A stretch of DNA of 64,000 nt, from the NCBI GenBank assembly GCA_046348545.1, contig JAXMEB010000002.1, forward strand, positions 434,001-498,000, given 5' to 3'. Under the pieces are notes generated by a model that saw only the letters and a program-made list of their open reading frames with translations, was not told the origin of the DNA and did no database searches. This document shows positions 33,321 through 41,844 of this stretch, in pieces (positions within the stretch are counted from its first letter, which is position 1; every line of letters starts with the position of its first letter). The position numbers were made by a program, and so were the translations under genes. Source of the stretch: JAXMEB01 sp046348545 (GTDB taxonomy: Bacteria > Pseudomonadota > Gammaproteobacteria > Berkiellales > Berkiellaceae).

Positions 33321-34561
33321 GGACATAGGTTACACTATTAAGTTTGAGGTGTAGCTTATGTCTTGGAAGGAGAGCAGTATTGTGGATGAACGTCTCAAGT
33401 TTGTAGCTCGTCTTCTTGAAGGCGAAAAGATGAGTGTTGTTTGCCGAGAGTTTGGCATTTCAAGAAAGACTGGATATAAGATATTTGGTCGTTATAAAAG
33501 TCATGGGTTAGAGGGGCTTTCCGATCGAAGTCGTCGCCCCTACAGACATGCAAATCAGCTGCCTTTTCAGGTTGAGAGAGCTATTCTTCAAATTAAAAAA
33601 GAATATCCGACTTGGGGAGCGCCGAAGCTTAGGGAAAAACTGCTACGACAATATCCTGATATTTCTCTTCCAGCAACGATCACAATTCATGCAATTTTAG
33701 ATCGGCATGGTTTAGTCACCCGTCCTAGACGTAGACGCTATAAAGCAGAAGGAACAGAGTTATCTAATGGTAAAAAGCCGAACCATCTTTGGTGTGCTGA
33801 TTACAAGGGAGAGTTTTTGCTAGGTAATAAGCGTTATTGCTATCCTCTGACAATTACAGATTATTATTCACGCTTTTTGTTAGCGTGTGAGAGTTTGGAA
33901 TCAACTAAGGCGCCCTTGGCTTTTTCAGTTTTTGAAAGAGTATTCAAGGAATATGGGCTTCCAAATGCAATACGCACAGATAATGGCCTGCCATTTTCGT
34001 CGCCAAATGCATTATATGGATTGAGTCGACTTTCCGTATGGTGGTTGCGTCTAGGCATTTCAATTGAGCGCATCAAGCCAGGGAATCCTCAGGAGAATGG
34101 ACGACATGAACGTATGGATTTAACGTTAAAAAAGGAAACGACAAAGCCAGCTGAATTTAATTTCTTACAGCAACAAGAACGATTCGATAATTTTCAAGAG
34201 GTATACAATAATGAGCGCCCTCATCAAGCGATTGGGATGAAGTATCCCGGTGAACTCTATACACCTTCGAGTCGTCAATATTGTGATCTACCAGAGCTGG
34301 AATACCCATTTCATGAAAAAGTAATCACGGTGACAGAGTGTGGTAGAATTTGTTTAAAAAGGAAGAAGATCAATTTAAGTACTGTATTAGCCGGCCAAAA
34401 AGTTGGATTAACTCAAAAAGATGATAGAATCTGGCTGGTTTCTTTTATGAAATACGACCTAGGGTACTTTGATGAGGAATCTTGTAGAGTCGAGCCTATC
34501 GACAATCCTTTTGACTCAAAAGTGTTACCCATGTGTCCGGTATAATCTGTTACCTATGTCT
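33321..34561 (+). mobile_element. IS481-family insertion sequence
   Basis: About 1.24 kb. Ends: GGACATAGGTTACA at 33321 and, on the other strand, GAGACATAGGTAACA reading in from 34562, an imperfect terminal inverted repeat. One transposase fills it. Lone copies of the right end occur at 38203-38220 and 46557-46577. Confidence 0.8.
33358..34545 (+). CDS. IS481-family transposase
   Basis: 395 aa. N-terminal helix-turn-helix (VVCREFGISRKTGYKIFGRY), then an rve-type catalytic core: LWCADYKGEF (Asp), IRTDNGLPFSS (Asp) and QENGRHERMDLTLK (Glu). The C-terminal extension (LAGQKVGLTQKDDRIWLVSF) is usual. It looks intact. Confidence 0.94.
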   Translation: MSWKESSIVDERLKFVARLLEGEKMSVVCREFGISRKTGYKIFGRYKSHGLEGLSDRSRRPYRHANQLPFQVERAILQIKKEYPTWGAPKLREKLLRQYPDISLPATITIHAILDRHGLVTRPRRRRYKAEGTELSNGKKPNHLWCADYKGEFLLGNKRYCYPLTITDYYSRFLLACESLESTKAPLAFSVFERVFKEYGLPNAIRTDNGLPFSSPNALYGLSRLSVWWLRLGISIERIKPGNPQENGRHERMDLTLKKETTKPAEFNFLQQQERFDNFQEVYNNERPHQAIGMKYPGELYTPSSRQYCDLPELEYPFHEKVITVTECGRICLKRKKINLSTVLAGQKVGLTQKDDRIWLVSFMKYDLGYFDEESCRVEPIDNPFDSKVLPMCPV

Positions 34562-34584
34562 CAAGAACGGACCGAAAATTAAAT

Positions 34585-34629
34585 GCGCGCCCGGAGAGAC
34601 TCGAACTCCCGACCACCTGGCTCGAAGCC
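34585..34629 (-). repeat. Duplicated 3' half of tRNA-Arg (att site)
   Basis: 34585-34620 is identical to bases of the intact tRNA-Arg at 38231-38266 and the match continues with one mismatch to 34629. The 5' half is missing and CCA is replaced, so it is not a tRNA. It lies in the same orientation as the intact gene, as expected for the distal att of an island in tRNA-Arg. Confidence 0.88.
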
Positions 34630-34687
34630 GCAAACTTTAAACTTAACTAATTGATATATAACAATAATATGTGTGGCGCTCATTACG

Positions 34688-34732
34688 TTTTGCCGGGCTT
34701 TTCCCCACAAATCAGAGCTGATCCCGGCAAAA
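34688..34732. repeat. 10-bp inverted repeat TTTTGCCGGG/CCCGGCAAAA
   Basis: TTTTGCCGGG at 34688-34697 and CCCGGCAAAA at 34723-34732. It lies in the 310-bp gap between the att copy and AbiEi, which otherwise shows only AT-rich sequence (probably the AbiEi promoter). Confidence 0.6.
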
Positions 34733-34938
34733 GTCCGTCACGGAATTCACAACATATTATGCACTGCTTTCAAAAAGTAAGGTGTACATCGGGAGGGGAA
34801 GCACTTAAATTATTGTGTATAATTTATAATGATTTATAGTTTGATATTGCTACGATATAAAAAGTATAAATTATTAAATATTATCAAAATTACACTAAAA
34901 ATTGAAAAAAAGTTTAATAATGTTCTATTATAATAAGC

Positions 34939-35724
34939 ATGAGTCATGAAAATAGATCAAAATTAAACCACTTGCTAAGAATATGGCCCACTAAAGCTAT
35001 ATGTCTTTCCAGTTGGCTTGGCGAGCATGATATTTCTCAGCCATTAACATTCACTTATGTAAAATCCGGTTGGCTTGAAAAGATCGGCTCAGGTGCCTTT
35101 AAAAGGGCAGGTGAAACGGTTGATTGGATGAGCGGGTTGCAGGCGATACAAGAACAAGCCAAGCTGAATATTCATCTGGGTGGCAAGAGTGCGTTGCAAT
35201 ATCAGGGCTATGGGCATTATTTGCCGTTAGGTGAGCATCAGACTTTGCACCTATTTGGGTATAGGAATATTAAGCTTCCAGCATGGTTTAGCAATTATGC
35301 ATGGAAAGCACAGATTCTATACATGCAAACAAACCTATTTCCGCCAAATCTCAATGTGGGATTAACCACTGTTAATGTTGATGGAATAGTTGTTAAATCA
35401 TCAACAGCAGAAAGGGCAATCATGGAAGTGATCTACTTGGTGCCTAGACGGGAAACCTATGATCAAGCCTTGCAGCTCATGGGATCACTTTCTACGCTAA
35501 GGCCGAACATTGTGCAATCACTGCTCGAAAAGTGCAATTCCATCAAAGTAAAGAGAGCATTCATGGTGATGGCGGAGCAATACAATTATCCTTGGATCAA
35601 AGAATTAGATCTTGCTAGTGTAGATTTTGGCAAAGGGAAGCGTGTGTTTATCAAAAATGGCTATTTAGAGCCAAAATATCAAATAACAATTCCTAGAAAT
35701 TTCGATCAAGATGTAGAAGTATGA
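34939..35724 (+). CDS. AbiEi-like type IV antitoxin
   Basis: 261 aa. The N-terminal wHTH-like part (LTFTYVKSGWLEKIGSGAFK) precedes the AbiEi_3-type region (IHLGGKSALQYQGYGHYLPLG, split here as family landmarks) and STAERAIMEVIYLVP. AbiEi represses its operon and counteracts the AbiEii nucleotidyltransferase toxin. The toxin gene follows immediately but is truncated, so only the antitoxin appears complete. Confidence 0.82.
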   Translation: MSHENRSKLNHLLRIWPTKAICLSSWLGEHDISQPLTFTYVKSGWLEKIGSGAFKRAGETVDWMSGLQAIQEQAKLNIHLGGKSALQYQGYGHYLPLGEHQTLHLFGYRNIKLPAWFSNYAWKAQILYMQTNLFPPNLNVGLTTVNVDGIVVKSSTAERAIMEVIYLVPRRETYDQALQLMGSLSTLRPNIVQSLLEKCNSIKVKRAFMVMAEQYNYPWIKELDLASVDFGKGKRVFIKNGYLEPKYQITIPRNFDQDVEV

Positions 35725-35727
35725 TGT

Positions 35728-35877
35728 ATGAATAAAATTTTTTTAGAACAGTCAAAACTGGTGATGGATGTTTTGCCTTTTATTGCTGAGGAGAAAATAT
35801 TTGCTTTAAAGGGCGGAACAGCGATTAATTTTTTTATTCGTGATTTGCCAAGATTAAGTATTGATCAATGGCGCTAA
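35728..35877 (+). pseudogene. AbiEii toxin, N-terminal fragment
   Basis: 49 codons: MNKIFLEQSKLVMDVLPFIA, then KIFALKGGTAINFFIRDLPR and LSIDQWR-stop. KGGTAINFF...LPRLS(I/V)D is the start of the nucleotidyltransferase core of AbiEii; the following DLT...-type catalytic segment is missing and unrelated sequence begins. The toxin is therefore inactive, probably by deletion that fused it to the ankyrin region. Confidence 0.82.
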
Positions 35878-35890
35878 GATAAGCCTTCCC

Positions 35891-36607
35891 TCATTTCATG
35901 CAGCTTTCATCTACTTTGTTTCGATGATTATACATCTCATAGTTTAGTAATAGTTGTCTATTCGTTGACGCTTTTGCACACGCCTTAACAAACGTAGGTT
36001 CCCATTGCTCGGATCGTATTCCTTTTCTGGAAGCATCAGCAGCAATGTTTGTTGCAGTTTGATGACTGTAATTTTCTTGATTAGCATCTGCTCCAACGAG
36101 AACTAATGCTTTGACAACGCCCTTATGGTCCCTTGTAAAGGGGTGAAAGCTCAAGTCTAAATTTTCTGCGACAAGATGTAATGGGGTATTGCCATCATCA
36201 TTTTGTGCCGAAAAATCTGCATGATATTTTAACAGGACTTGAACGACATTTAAGATACCATTTCTTGCTGCTTTATGTAGTGGCGTGTTTCCAGTCGAAT
36301 CGCGAAGGTCAGGGTTTGCTCCATTTAAAAGCAATAATCACACTATTTTGTCATATCCTTTGGTTGCAGCGATATGCAGTGGTGAGCTGTGCTTAAATTC
36401 TGACATTTTATTTACATCTACATTGCGTGATATTAGAAAATCCACTACTCCTAAATGTCCTCGGCTAGCAGCATGCTCTAAACCAGTTATATAAAAGCAT
36501 GAATATTGTTCGATATCAACTTCTTCAACTAAAACCTGAACTGTCGGTAGTTCCCCATCTTCACATGCTTGTAGGAATTCAATTTGTTGTTTACTGTACT
36601 TTGGCAT
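35891..36607 (-). pseudogene. Ankyrin-repeat protein interrupted by one in-frame TGA
   Basis: One reading frame of 238 codons with a single TGA at 36338-36340. Before it: MPKYSKQQIEFLQACEDGEL and SSPLHIAATKGYDKIV; after it: LLLNGANPDLRDSTGNTPLH, KAARNGILNVVQVLLKYHAD and DGNTPLHLVAENLDL. The stop lies inside an ankyrin repeat (V-[stop]-LLLLNGAN), where CGA would restore Arg. About four repeats. Ankyrin proteins in this group are often secreted into host cells. Recent inactivation or read-through are both possible. Confidence 0.78.
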
Positions 36608-36719
36608 TTAAAAAAACTCTATCTAGTAATGCTAAGATTGGCAGAAATTTTGCACCTAGGTAAGGGTAATAGGTATTTTCTTATCTTCTTATATGGTGCA
36701 TGGAAAGAATAAATGTATT

Positions 36720-37328
36720 TTAAGCAAACTCTTCCTGCAACAAACTCCGCACTACCCCAATCACTTTACATTTTTTTCCTGCTTCTTCCTGCTGAAAAAG
36801 TGGATTCAGTGGTTGCAAGAATTGCTTATGTCCATCCTTGGCGAGTTTACGTAGCATTGGGCTATCGCCGTTTGATGCGATGACAAAGGTATTTGGTTTC
36901 ACTTCAGCTTCCGGATCTACTATGATTACCATTCCTTCGCGGAAGGATACCTCATTGCCGGAAGGGGCAACCATGCTGTTACCACTGACTGTCAGGGCAA
37001 AGCTTTTGGGGGAGACTGCGACAGTCGTACCGATGCGTCTTACTATATTGCGCTTGGCGGGTGGTTTTGTAATGTCGTCCCAATCAATAAGCGGGATGGC
37101 TTCATTGATGAGTTCTTCCGCACCAAGTCCAAATTGTAACCAAATAGGGGAAACGCCCAGAATTTGAGCGGCTTTTACTACCAACGCAGGATCTCGAAAG
37201 GTTTTGGCAGTCCCTTTTTCAATCGCTGAGATAGTTGGGCCAGTTAATCCACCTAATGCATCGCCAAGTTGTTCTTGGGTGATACCTTTGCTAAGTCTGG
37301 CTTGTTTGAGTCGTTGTCCTAATTGCAT
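36720..37328 (-). CDS. XRE/S24-family phage-type repressor
   Basis: 202 aa from the ATG at 37328. N-terminal helix-turn-helix (LKQARLSKGITQEQLGDALG) and a C-terminal S24 peptidase fold with the Ser in LTVSGNSMVAPSGNE and a Lys in SPMLRKLAKDG. Such repressors self-cleave on SOS induction. Retained in a decayed island, it suggests a prophage origin. AT-rich DNA upstream probably holds its operators. Confidence 0.87.
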   Translation of the reverse strand: MQLGQRLKQARLSKGITQEQLGDALGGLTGPTISAIEKGTAKTFRDPALVVKAAQILGVSPIWLQFGLGAEELINEAIPLIDWDDITKPPAKRNIVRRIGTTVAVSPKSFALTVSGNSMVAPSGNEVSFREGMVIIVDPEAEVKPNTFVIASNGDSPMLRKLAKDGHKQFLQPLNPLFQQEEAGKKCKVIGVVRSLLQEEFA

Positions 37329-37555
37329 AAATGCAATATTAACAAAACTTAATCCTAAATTAAAATAAAATCTATTTAAGATGGATAATTTACTGGCTGA
37401 GTTAATCAAAATCAATATTGAATAAAGTATAATTTTAAATTAAGTTTAGGGTGTGTCTAAAAAGGGGAACCGATTATGAGTCAAATGGAAGCTGTTGTTT
37501 TGCATTTTGGTAGCAGAACCTCAGTTCGGAGTTTTTGAAGGCGGGGTTGGTTTGT

Positions 37556-37612
37556 AATGACGTCATTCCGCACAGCGATAAGCGCACAAAGTGCGCAGCG
37601 TGTGATGCGGAA
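37556..37612. repeat. REP-like palindromic repeat, divergent copy
   Basis: TCATTCCGCACAGCG, then a short GCGCACAAAGTGCGC hairpin and GTGTGATGCGGAATC. It shares the outer arms of the element at 37701 and 46724 (CATCCCGCACAGCG...GATGCGGGATCC) with a different centre. Confidence 0.6.
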
Positions 37613-37700
37613 TCTATTATTCACGCGGCCTTGGCCGCTTATGCGATTCAGCCTTTAAAAATATCAGCAATCAAATTATTAGCTGAGATTTGATAAAATT

Positions 37701-37791
37701 CTGGATGCCGGATCAGACGCTACACACTTCGTGTGATGACCGCTGTGAGGGATGACGATAGTTCCCAAAAAACCCCGAACTGGGGTTTTCG
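37701..37791 (-). repeat. Terminator-bearing dispersed repeat, copy A
   Basis: About 90 bp nearly identical to the reverse complement of 46724-46812. It includes a palindromic part (ACACACTTCGTGTGATG) and the AAAACCCCGAACTGGGG hairpin. Sits between the cupin gene and the S24 repressor. Confidence 0.82.
37768..37789 (-). terminator. Rho-independent terminator behind the cupin gene
   Basis: On the minus strand AACCCCAGTTCGGGGTT followed by TTTT, directly after the cupin stop. It is part of repeat copy A. Confidence 0.75.
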
Positions 37792-37797
37792 TAAGAA

Positions 37798-38157
37798 TTA
37801 GTCTATGCAGTAAGTACCATCTTTGATTGGGTGGTCTGTTTTTGCTCTATAGAAATGAATTTCCATATCGTTATTGTCCATTTTCCAAGCGTGCATAACG
37901 TTGTCGTCAAACAGAACCATTTCGCCTTGATTAATTGTGTACTCTTTTCCATCATAGTGGAGTTTCATTGTGTTCTTAGTGTTGACAAGAATAACCAATG
38001 GTTTGTCACCGTTTTTAAAATATCTGTTATGCATTGGATAAGAAGCAGTATGATTTTTTCTGGTTTCAGAGCTGATATATTCTGTATTTGCGAGGAGAAG
38101 CTTAAATTTTTTTAGTGATTCATCGGTTGCTTCTGTAATTTGAAATATATTATTCAT
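37798..38157 (-). CDS. Cupin-fold protein
   Basis: 119 aa from the ATG at 38157, which has AAGGAA 7 nt upstream. KLHYDGKEYTINQGEMVLFD followed by DDNVMHAWKMDNNDMEIHFY is a cupin pattern with a turn Gly and a His in the second motif. Metal-binding residues are only partly present (one clear His), so an enzymatic role is uncertain. First gene inside the tRNA-Arg island. Confidence 0.65.
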   Translation of the reverse strand: MNNIFQITEATDESLKKFKLLLANTEYISSETRKNHTASYPMHNRYFKNGDKPLVILVNTKNTMKLHYDGKEYTINQGEMVLFDDNVMHAWKMDNNDMEIHFYRAKTDHPIKDGTYCID

Positions 38158-38202
38158 GATATTCCTTGCATCAGGATCTGAACTATCGAAGTTGCTCCTG
38201 CG

Positions 38203-38220
38203 TCTCAAGAATGGACCCTT
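38203..38220 (-). repeat. Lone IS481-end-like sequence
   Basis: GTCTCAAGAATGGACCC differs by one base from the flank/right end at 34559-34573 (GTCTCAAGAACGGACC). It lies between the cupin gene and tRNA-Arg. Confidence 0.55.
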
Positions 38221-38227
38221 TAATTCT

Positions 38228-38304
38228 TGGCGCGCCCGGAGAGACTCGAACTCCCGACCACCTGGTTCGAAGCCAGGTACTCTATCCAGCTGAGCTACGG
38301 GCGC
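38228..38304 (-). tRNA. tRNA-Arg (anticodon TCG)
   Basis: Acceptor GCGCCCG pairs with CGGGCGC, D-arm TAGCTCAGCTGGATAGAG, anticodon stem CCTGGCTTCGAACCAGG with TCG, T-arm GGGAGTTCGAGTCTC, discriminator G and encoded CCA. Its 3' half is duplicated at 34585-34629. Confidence 0.95.
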
Positions 38305-38504
38305 AAGGTGAAGAGTATATATATTTTAATCCTCTATAAGTCAAATTTTTTCGCTCCCATTTAAAAGTTTATCTACTAACTGCTTCTGTTTATCGGTCCC
38401 ATGCTTACGTTTATCCTATTGAGACTACAATCTTCTTTTTGTTTCACATACAGTTCGTTTTGCGCGATAGGCGTGTTGTTAAATTTAAAAGAGGTGATAT
38501 AAAA

Positions 38505-38783
38505 ATGCGTAAATTAAATGAAATTGAAATTCAATCTGCAACAATTTCAGGCGGCAGTTTAGGTGAATTTTTCACGACTGTAGCAGGTGGTGGGATTGGT
38601 GCTGCTATGGCATCAAAATATCTTGCTCGTCAGCAAGCAACTTGGTTAGGCATGGTTGCAATTCCATTAACCTTAGCAGGTGGCGTCATTGGTGGAAAAG
38701 TAGCACACATTCTATACAACATCGATGATGCACTGACTCCACCAGAGCGCAGGGGATCTCTATTAGCCTATTTGGTCGGATAA
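38505..38783 (+). CDS. Double-glycine-leader, Gly-rich hydrophobic peptide
   Basis: 92 aa from the ATG at 38505 (GAGGTG upstream). Leader MRKLNEIEIQSATISGG, with Gly-Gly at 16-17, then SLGEFFTTVAGGGIGAAMAS, an AIPLTLAGGVIGGKVAH hydrophobic part and a charged tail. It resembles class II bacteriocin precursors and the 22894-23193 peptide in style. No immunity or exporter gene is adjacent. Confidence 0.6.
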   Translation: MRKLNEIEIQSATISGGSLGEFFTTVAGGGIGAAMASKYLARQQATWLGMVAIPLTLAGGVIGGKVAHILYNIDDALTPPERRGSLLAYLVG

Positions 38784-38800
38784 TTAAGTCAGGTGAAAGT

Positions 38801-38840
38801 GTTAGCGCCATCCTTATCCCTTAAGGAATGTGGCGCTAAC
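38801..38840 (+). terminator. Hairpin after the GG-peptide gene
   Basis: GTTAGCGCCA (38801-38810) pairs with TGGCGCTAAC (38831-38840), with an inner CCTTA/TAAGG stem. No long T-run follows (TTGGGTTT), so terminator strength is uncertain. Confidence 0.6.
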
Positions 38841-38870
38841 TTGGGTTTAACTGAGATGTGTTTAGATATT

Positions 38871-39407
38871 TTATTGAGAGTAGCCCAGTTTTTTTGGCGT
38901 ACAAGAAATTTTCAATTCTTGAGAGCCTGGTACGGCACTGCCTTGGCAATTTACTTTCATTTTTTCTTGTCCAGAAATATGAAATAAATCGATAGCTGCA
39001 TTTTTGCCATAGTCTTTATCAAAGGCAAATTTGCCTTCTTCATTGGTTTTTACCTCAAAGTAGCTAATAGGTTTCCCACCTTGGAACACTTGTCCCTTTA
39101 CAGTGACATTCTCTAAAGCAGGGCCTTTTGTTTTAGACGTATAGGTCAGTGTATAGGCTCGTTTGTTAAGTTCGGTTAATTTCTGTTGCTCAGCAACTTC
39201 TTCAGGCGTTAAAAGCTGAGACTCAGATAAAATTGAATCTGAAGTTGCAATGATGGGCATTTGCGGTACTGTATTATTTTGTGCATCTGCAATTACTTGT
39301 ATGGGTATCAATGAACGAGGATTAGAAGAGATATCAGACGCAATCACATTGCTTGTCATGAGCATGCCTAGCAAACAACTGCCAATTTGCCTAGATAACA
39401 TTTCCAT
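38871..39407 (-). CDS. Unrecognised exported protein
   Basis: 178 aa from the ATG at 39407 with AAGGAG 7 nt upstream. MEMLSRQIGSCLLGMLMTSN is a signal peptide, cleaved about residue 24. The C-terminal half (VTVKGQVFQGGKPISYFEVK and EEGKFAFDKDYGKNAAIDLF) looks like a carboxypeptidase-regulatory/Ig-like beta-sandwich. It has two Cys (VNCQG, ISCTP) that could pair. Function unknown, periplasmic. Confidence 0.62.
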   Translation of the reverse strand: MEMLSRQIGSCLLGMLMTSNVIASDISSNPRSLIPIQVIADAQNNTVPQMPIIATSDSILSESQLLTPEEVAEQQKLTELNKRAYTLTYTSKTKGPALENVTVKGQVFQGGKPISYFEVKTNEEGKFAFDKDYGKNAAIDLFHISGQEKMKVNCQGSAVPGSQELKISCTPKKLGYSQ

Positions 39408-39530
39408 TTCTGACTCCTTAATGTCTTTAAGTCCTGGATCCATGCAAAGATGATGTCGGCAGTGGGCGTGAGAAGTTTAGCCATTTAGGGGACAAGATGT
39501 GCTGCATCGCGGCAATATTGATATTTTAGT

Positions 39531-39827
39531 TCAGGGCTGATTTGTTTTGAGTTTATCCAAAACAATACGGTAGCCATGATGAGGCTCTTCCTTCAAGAAA
39601 CGAGCAACGCGCCCAATGGTGGTTAAACTGGCGCCGGTGATTTCGTGGATATCGCGATATGATAAATGACCGCGTTCCAAGAGTTGGCAGACCCGCCAGC
39701 GCTCTTTCAGTGCTTTGATTTCTTGGGGCGTGCAAAGATCCATCATAAAACGGTGGCATTCGTTTTGATCTTTGAGTAACAAAAGTGCTTCGAAAAGATC
39801 AAGTTCGGTAGGATTTGCAGTTTTCAT
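39531..39827 (-). CDS. TrpR/YerC-family regulator
   Basis: 98 aa. MDLCTPQEIKALKERWRVCQ, then the helix-turn-helix LSYRDIHEITGASLTTIGRV, followed by ARFLKEE. This pattern is TrpR superfamily, closer to the YerC/YecD branch than to E. coli TrpR. No trp genes are nearby. Divergent from thrS with about 50 bp between starts. Confidence 0.85.
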   Translation of the reverse strand: MKTANPTELDLFEALLLLKDQNECHRFMMDLCTPQEIKALKERWRVCQLLERGHLSYRDIHEITGASLTTIGRVARFLKEEPHHGYRIVLDKLKTNQP

Positions 39828-39877
39828 ATTGATTGCCGTATGCTTAGGGGTCAACTTAAGCTAATGGGGTTAATAAG

Positions 39878-41809
39878 ATGCCTACGATAACACTTTTAGA
39901 TGGTAGTCAAAAAGTCTATCCAAAACCAGTCGCGGTTTTTGAGGTTGCTCGTGATATTGGTACTGGGCTTGCTAATGCAGCTTTAGCAGGTAAAGTGAAT
40001 GGAAAGCTCGTAGATACTAGCTTTCTGATCGAAACTGATGCAACCCTGGCAATTGTAACCGATCGGGATCCAGAAGGGCTTGAGGTACTTCGTCATTCCT
40101 GTGCACATTTGTTGGCGCATGCTGTAAAAACAATTTATCCAACTGCCCAAGTCACGATTGGTCCCGTGATTGAAGACGGCTTTTATTATGATTTTGCATT
40201 TGAGCGCCCCTTCACGCCTGAAGACCTAGAAAAATTTCAAGCAAAGATGGCTGAATTAGCCGATGCTGATTGTGAAGTCGAGCGATCTGTCTTGTCACGT
40301 GATGAGGCGATTGCGCTCTTTAGGGCGATGGGAGAAGATTATAAGGTTCAGATTATTCAAGATATTCCTCAAGCTGAGCATTTAACGTTTTATCGCCAAG
40401 GCGATTTTATTGATCTTTGCCGAGGCCCTCATGTGCCTCGCACGTCTAAGCTGAAATTTTTTAAGTTGATGAAATTGGCCGGTGCTTATTGGCGAGGTGA
40501 TTCAAATAATGAAATGCTGCAGCGTATTTATGGGACACTTTGGACCAATAAAAAAGATTTAACAGCTTATTTGACACGACTTGAAGAAGCTGAAAAACGC
40601 GATCATCGTAAATTAGCTAAAAAGTACGACTTGTTTCATTTGCAAGAGGAAGCGCCTGGAATGGTCTTTTGGCATCCTAAGGGATGGTCTATTTATCAGA
40701 CTATTGAACAACACATTAGACAAACTATCACTCAGCATGGTTATGAGGAAGTGAGAACGCCTCAGGTATTAGATCGCTCTTTATGGGAACGTTCTGGTCA
40801 TTGGGAAATGTTTTCTGAAGAAATGTTTACCATCACAGCTGATGAGCGAACATTTGCTGTGAAACCAATGAACTGTCCTTGCCATGTTCAAATATTTAAT
40901 CAAGGCGTTAAGAGTTATCGTGATTTACCTATTCGTTTAGCAGAATTTGGGTGCTGCCATCGTAATGAGCCATCTGGGGCATTACACGGTATCATGCGAG
41001 CGCGGAGTTTTGTGCAAGATGACGCGCATATTTTTTGTAGGGATGACCAAATTCAATCTGAGGTTTCTAACTTTATTTCTTTATTGTTCCAAGTATACCG
41101 TGATTTCGGGTTCAATGAAGTATTGGTCAAGCTGTCAACCCGACCAGAAAAACGTGTGGGAAGTGATGAGGTTTGGGATAAGGCTGAAAAAGCACTAGAA
41201 ATTGCCTTAAATAACAATGAATTAGAATGGGCTCTCTCACCAGGAGAGGGTGCTTTTTATGGCCCGAAATTAGAATTTTCCCTGAAAGACTGTTTAGGGC
41301 GGATTTGGCAGTGTGGTACCGTTCAAGTGGATTTTTCGATGCCAAATCGTTTAGGGGCTCAATATGTCGCGGAAGATAACACGAAGCGATTCCCGGTGAT
41401 GATTCATCGGGCTATTTTGGGTTCGTTGGAGCGCTTTATTGGCATTTTGATTGAAGAATATGCGGGTTCGTTCCCAGTTTGGTTGGCGCCGATACAGGTT
41501 GCGCTCATGAATATCTCGGCTAGCCAGCATGAATATGTTCAAAAATGGACTCAAAGCCTTCAAAAACAAGGTTTTCGCGTTACAGCTGACTTGAGAAATG
41601 AGAAGATTGGGTTTAAAATTCGCGAGCACACTGTGCAACGAGTACCTTACCTCTTGGTTGCAGGCGATAGAGAAGTTGACAATCAAACTATTTCTGTTAG
41701 AACGCGAGAGGGGCAAGATCTGGGTTTATTCACATTAGATGAGTTTGTTAATAAACTATCAGAAGATGTGAACTTAAAAAAGAATATGCTTGAAGCGAGC
41801 CCGGTATAG
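39878..41809 (+). CDS. thrS: Threonyl-tRNA synthetase
   Basis: 643 aa. N-terminal TGS domain (MPTITLLDGSQKVYPKPVAV), the editing domain with HSCAHLLAHAVK (HxxxH) and a class II catalytic core with KPMNCPCHVQIF and the FVQDDAHIF motif, then the C-terminal anticodon-binding domain. It charges tRNA-Thr. First gene of the conserved translation operon. Confidence 0.98.
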   Translation: MPTITLLDGSQKVYPKPVAVFEVARDIGTGLANAALAGKVNGKLVDTSFLIETDATLAIVTDRDPEGLEVLRHSCAHLLAHAVKTIYPTAQVTIGPVIEDGFYYDFAFERPFTPEDLEKFQAKMAELADADCEVERSVLSRDEAIALFRAMGEDYKVQIIQDIPQAEHLTFYRQGDFIDLCRGPHVPRTSKLKFFKLMKLAGAYWRGDSNNEMLQRIYGTLWTNKKDLTAYLTRLEEAEKRDHRKLAKKYDLFHLQEEAPGMVFWHPKGWSIYQTIEQHIRQTITQHGYEEVRTPQVLDRSLWERSGHWEMFSEEMFTITADERTFAVKPMNCPCHVQIFNQGVKSYRDLPIRLAEFGCCHRNEPSGALHGIMRARSFVQDDAHIFCRDDQIQSEVSNFISLLFQVYRDFGFNEVLVKLSTRPEKRVGSDEVWDKAEKALEIALNNNELEWALSPGEGAFYGPKLEFSLKDCLGRIWQCGTVQVDFSMPNRLGAQYVAEDNTKRFPVMIHRAILGSLERFIGILIEEYAGSFPVWLAPIQVALMNISASQHEYVQKWTQSLQKQGFRVTADLRNEKIGFKIREHTVQRVPYLLVAGDREVDNQTISVRTREGQDLGLFTLDEFVNKLSEDVNLKKNMLEASPV

Positions 41810-41844
41810 AGGGCGGTCAGTAAGCATTTGGGGAGGAAGCTGTA

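Larger units (their letters stand above)
34630..38227 (-). mobile_element. Decayed genomic island in tRNA-Arg
   Basis: About 3.6 kb between the partial tRNA-Arg copy and the intact tRNA-Arg(TCG). Contents: AbiEi, truncated AbiEii, a broken ankyrin gene, an S24-type repressor, REP-like repeats and a cupin. No integrase remains. An IS481 sits 24 bp outside the att copy. Confidence 0.7.

Noticed and set aside
36338..36340. Selenocysteine or recoding at the in-frame TGA of the ankyrin gene
   Set aside because: No SECIS-like hairpin right after the codon and ankyrin repeats have no use for Sec there; a point mutation is simpler.
37476..37538. 20-codon ORF (MSQMEAVVLHFGSRTSVRSF) divergent from the S24 repressor
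   Set aside because: It has a GGGG-like site upstream but is too short and lacks a Cro-like motif; kept out of the gene list.
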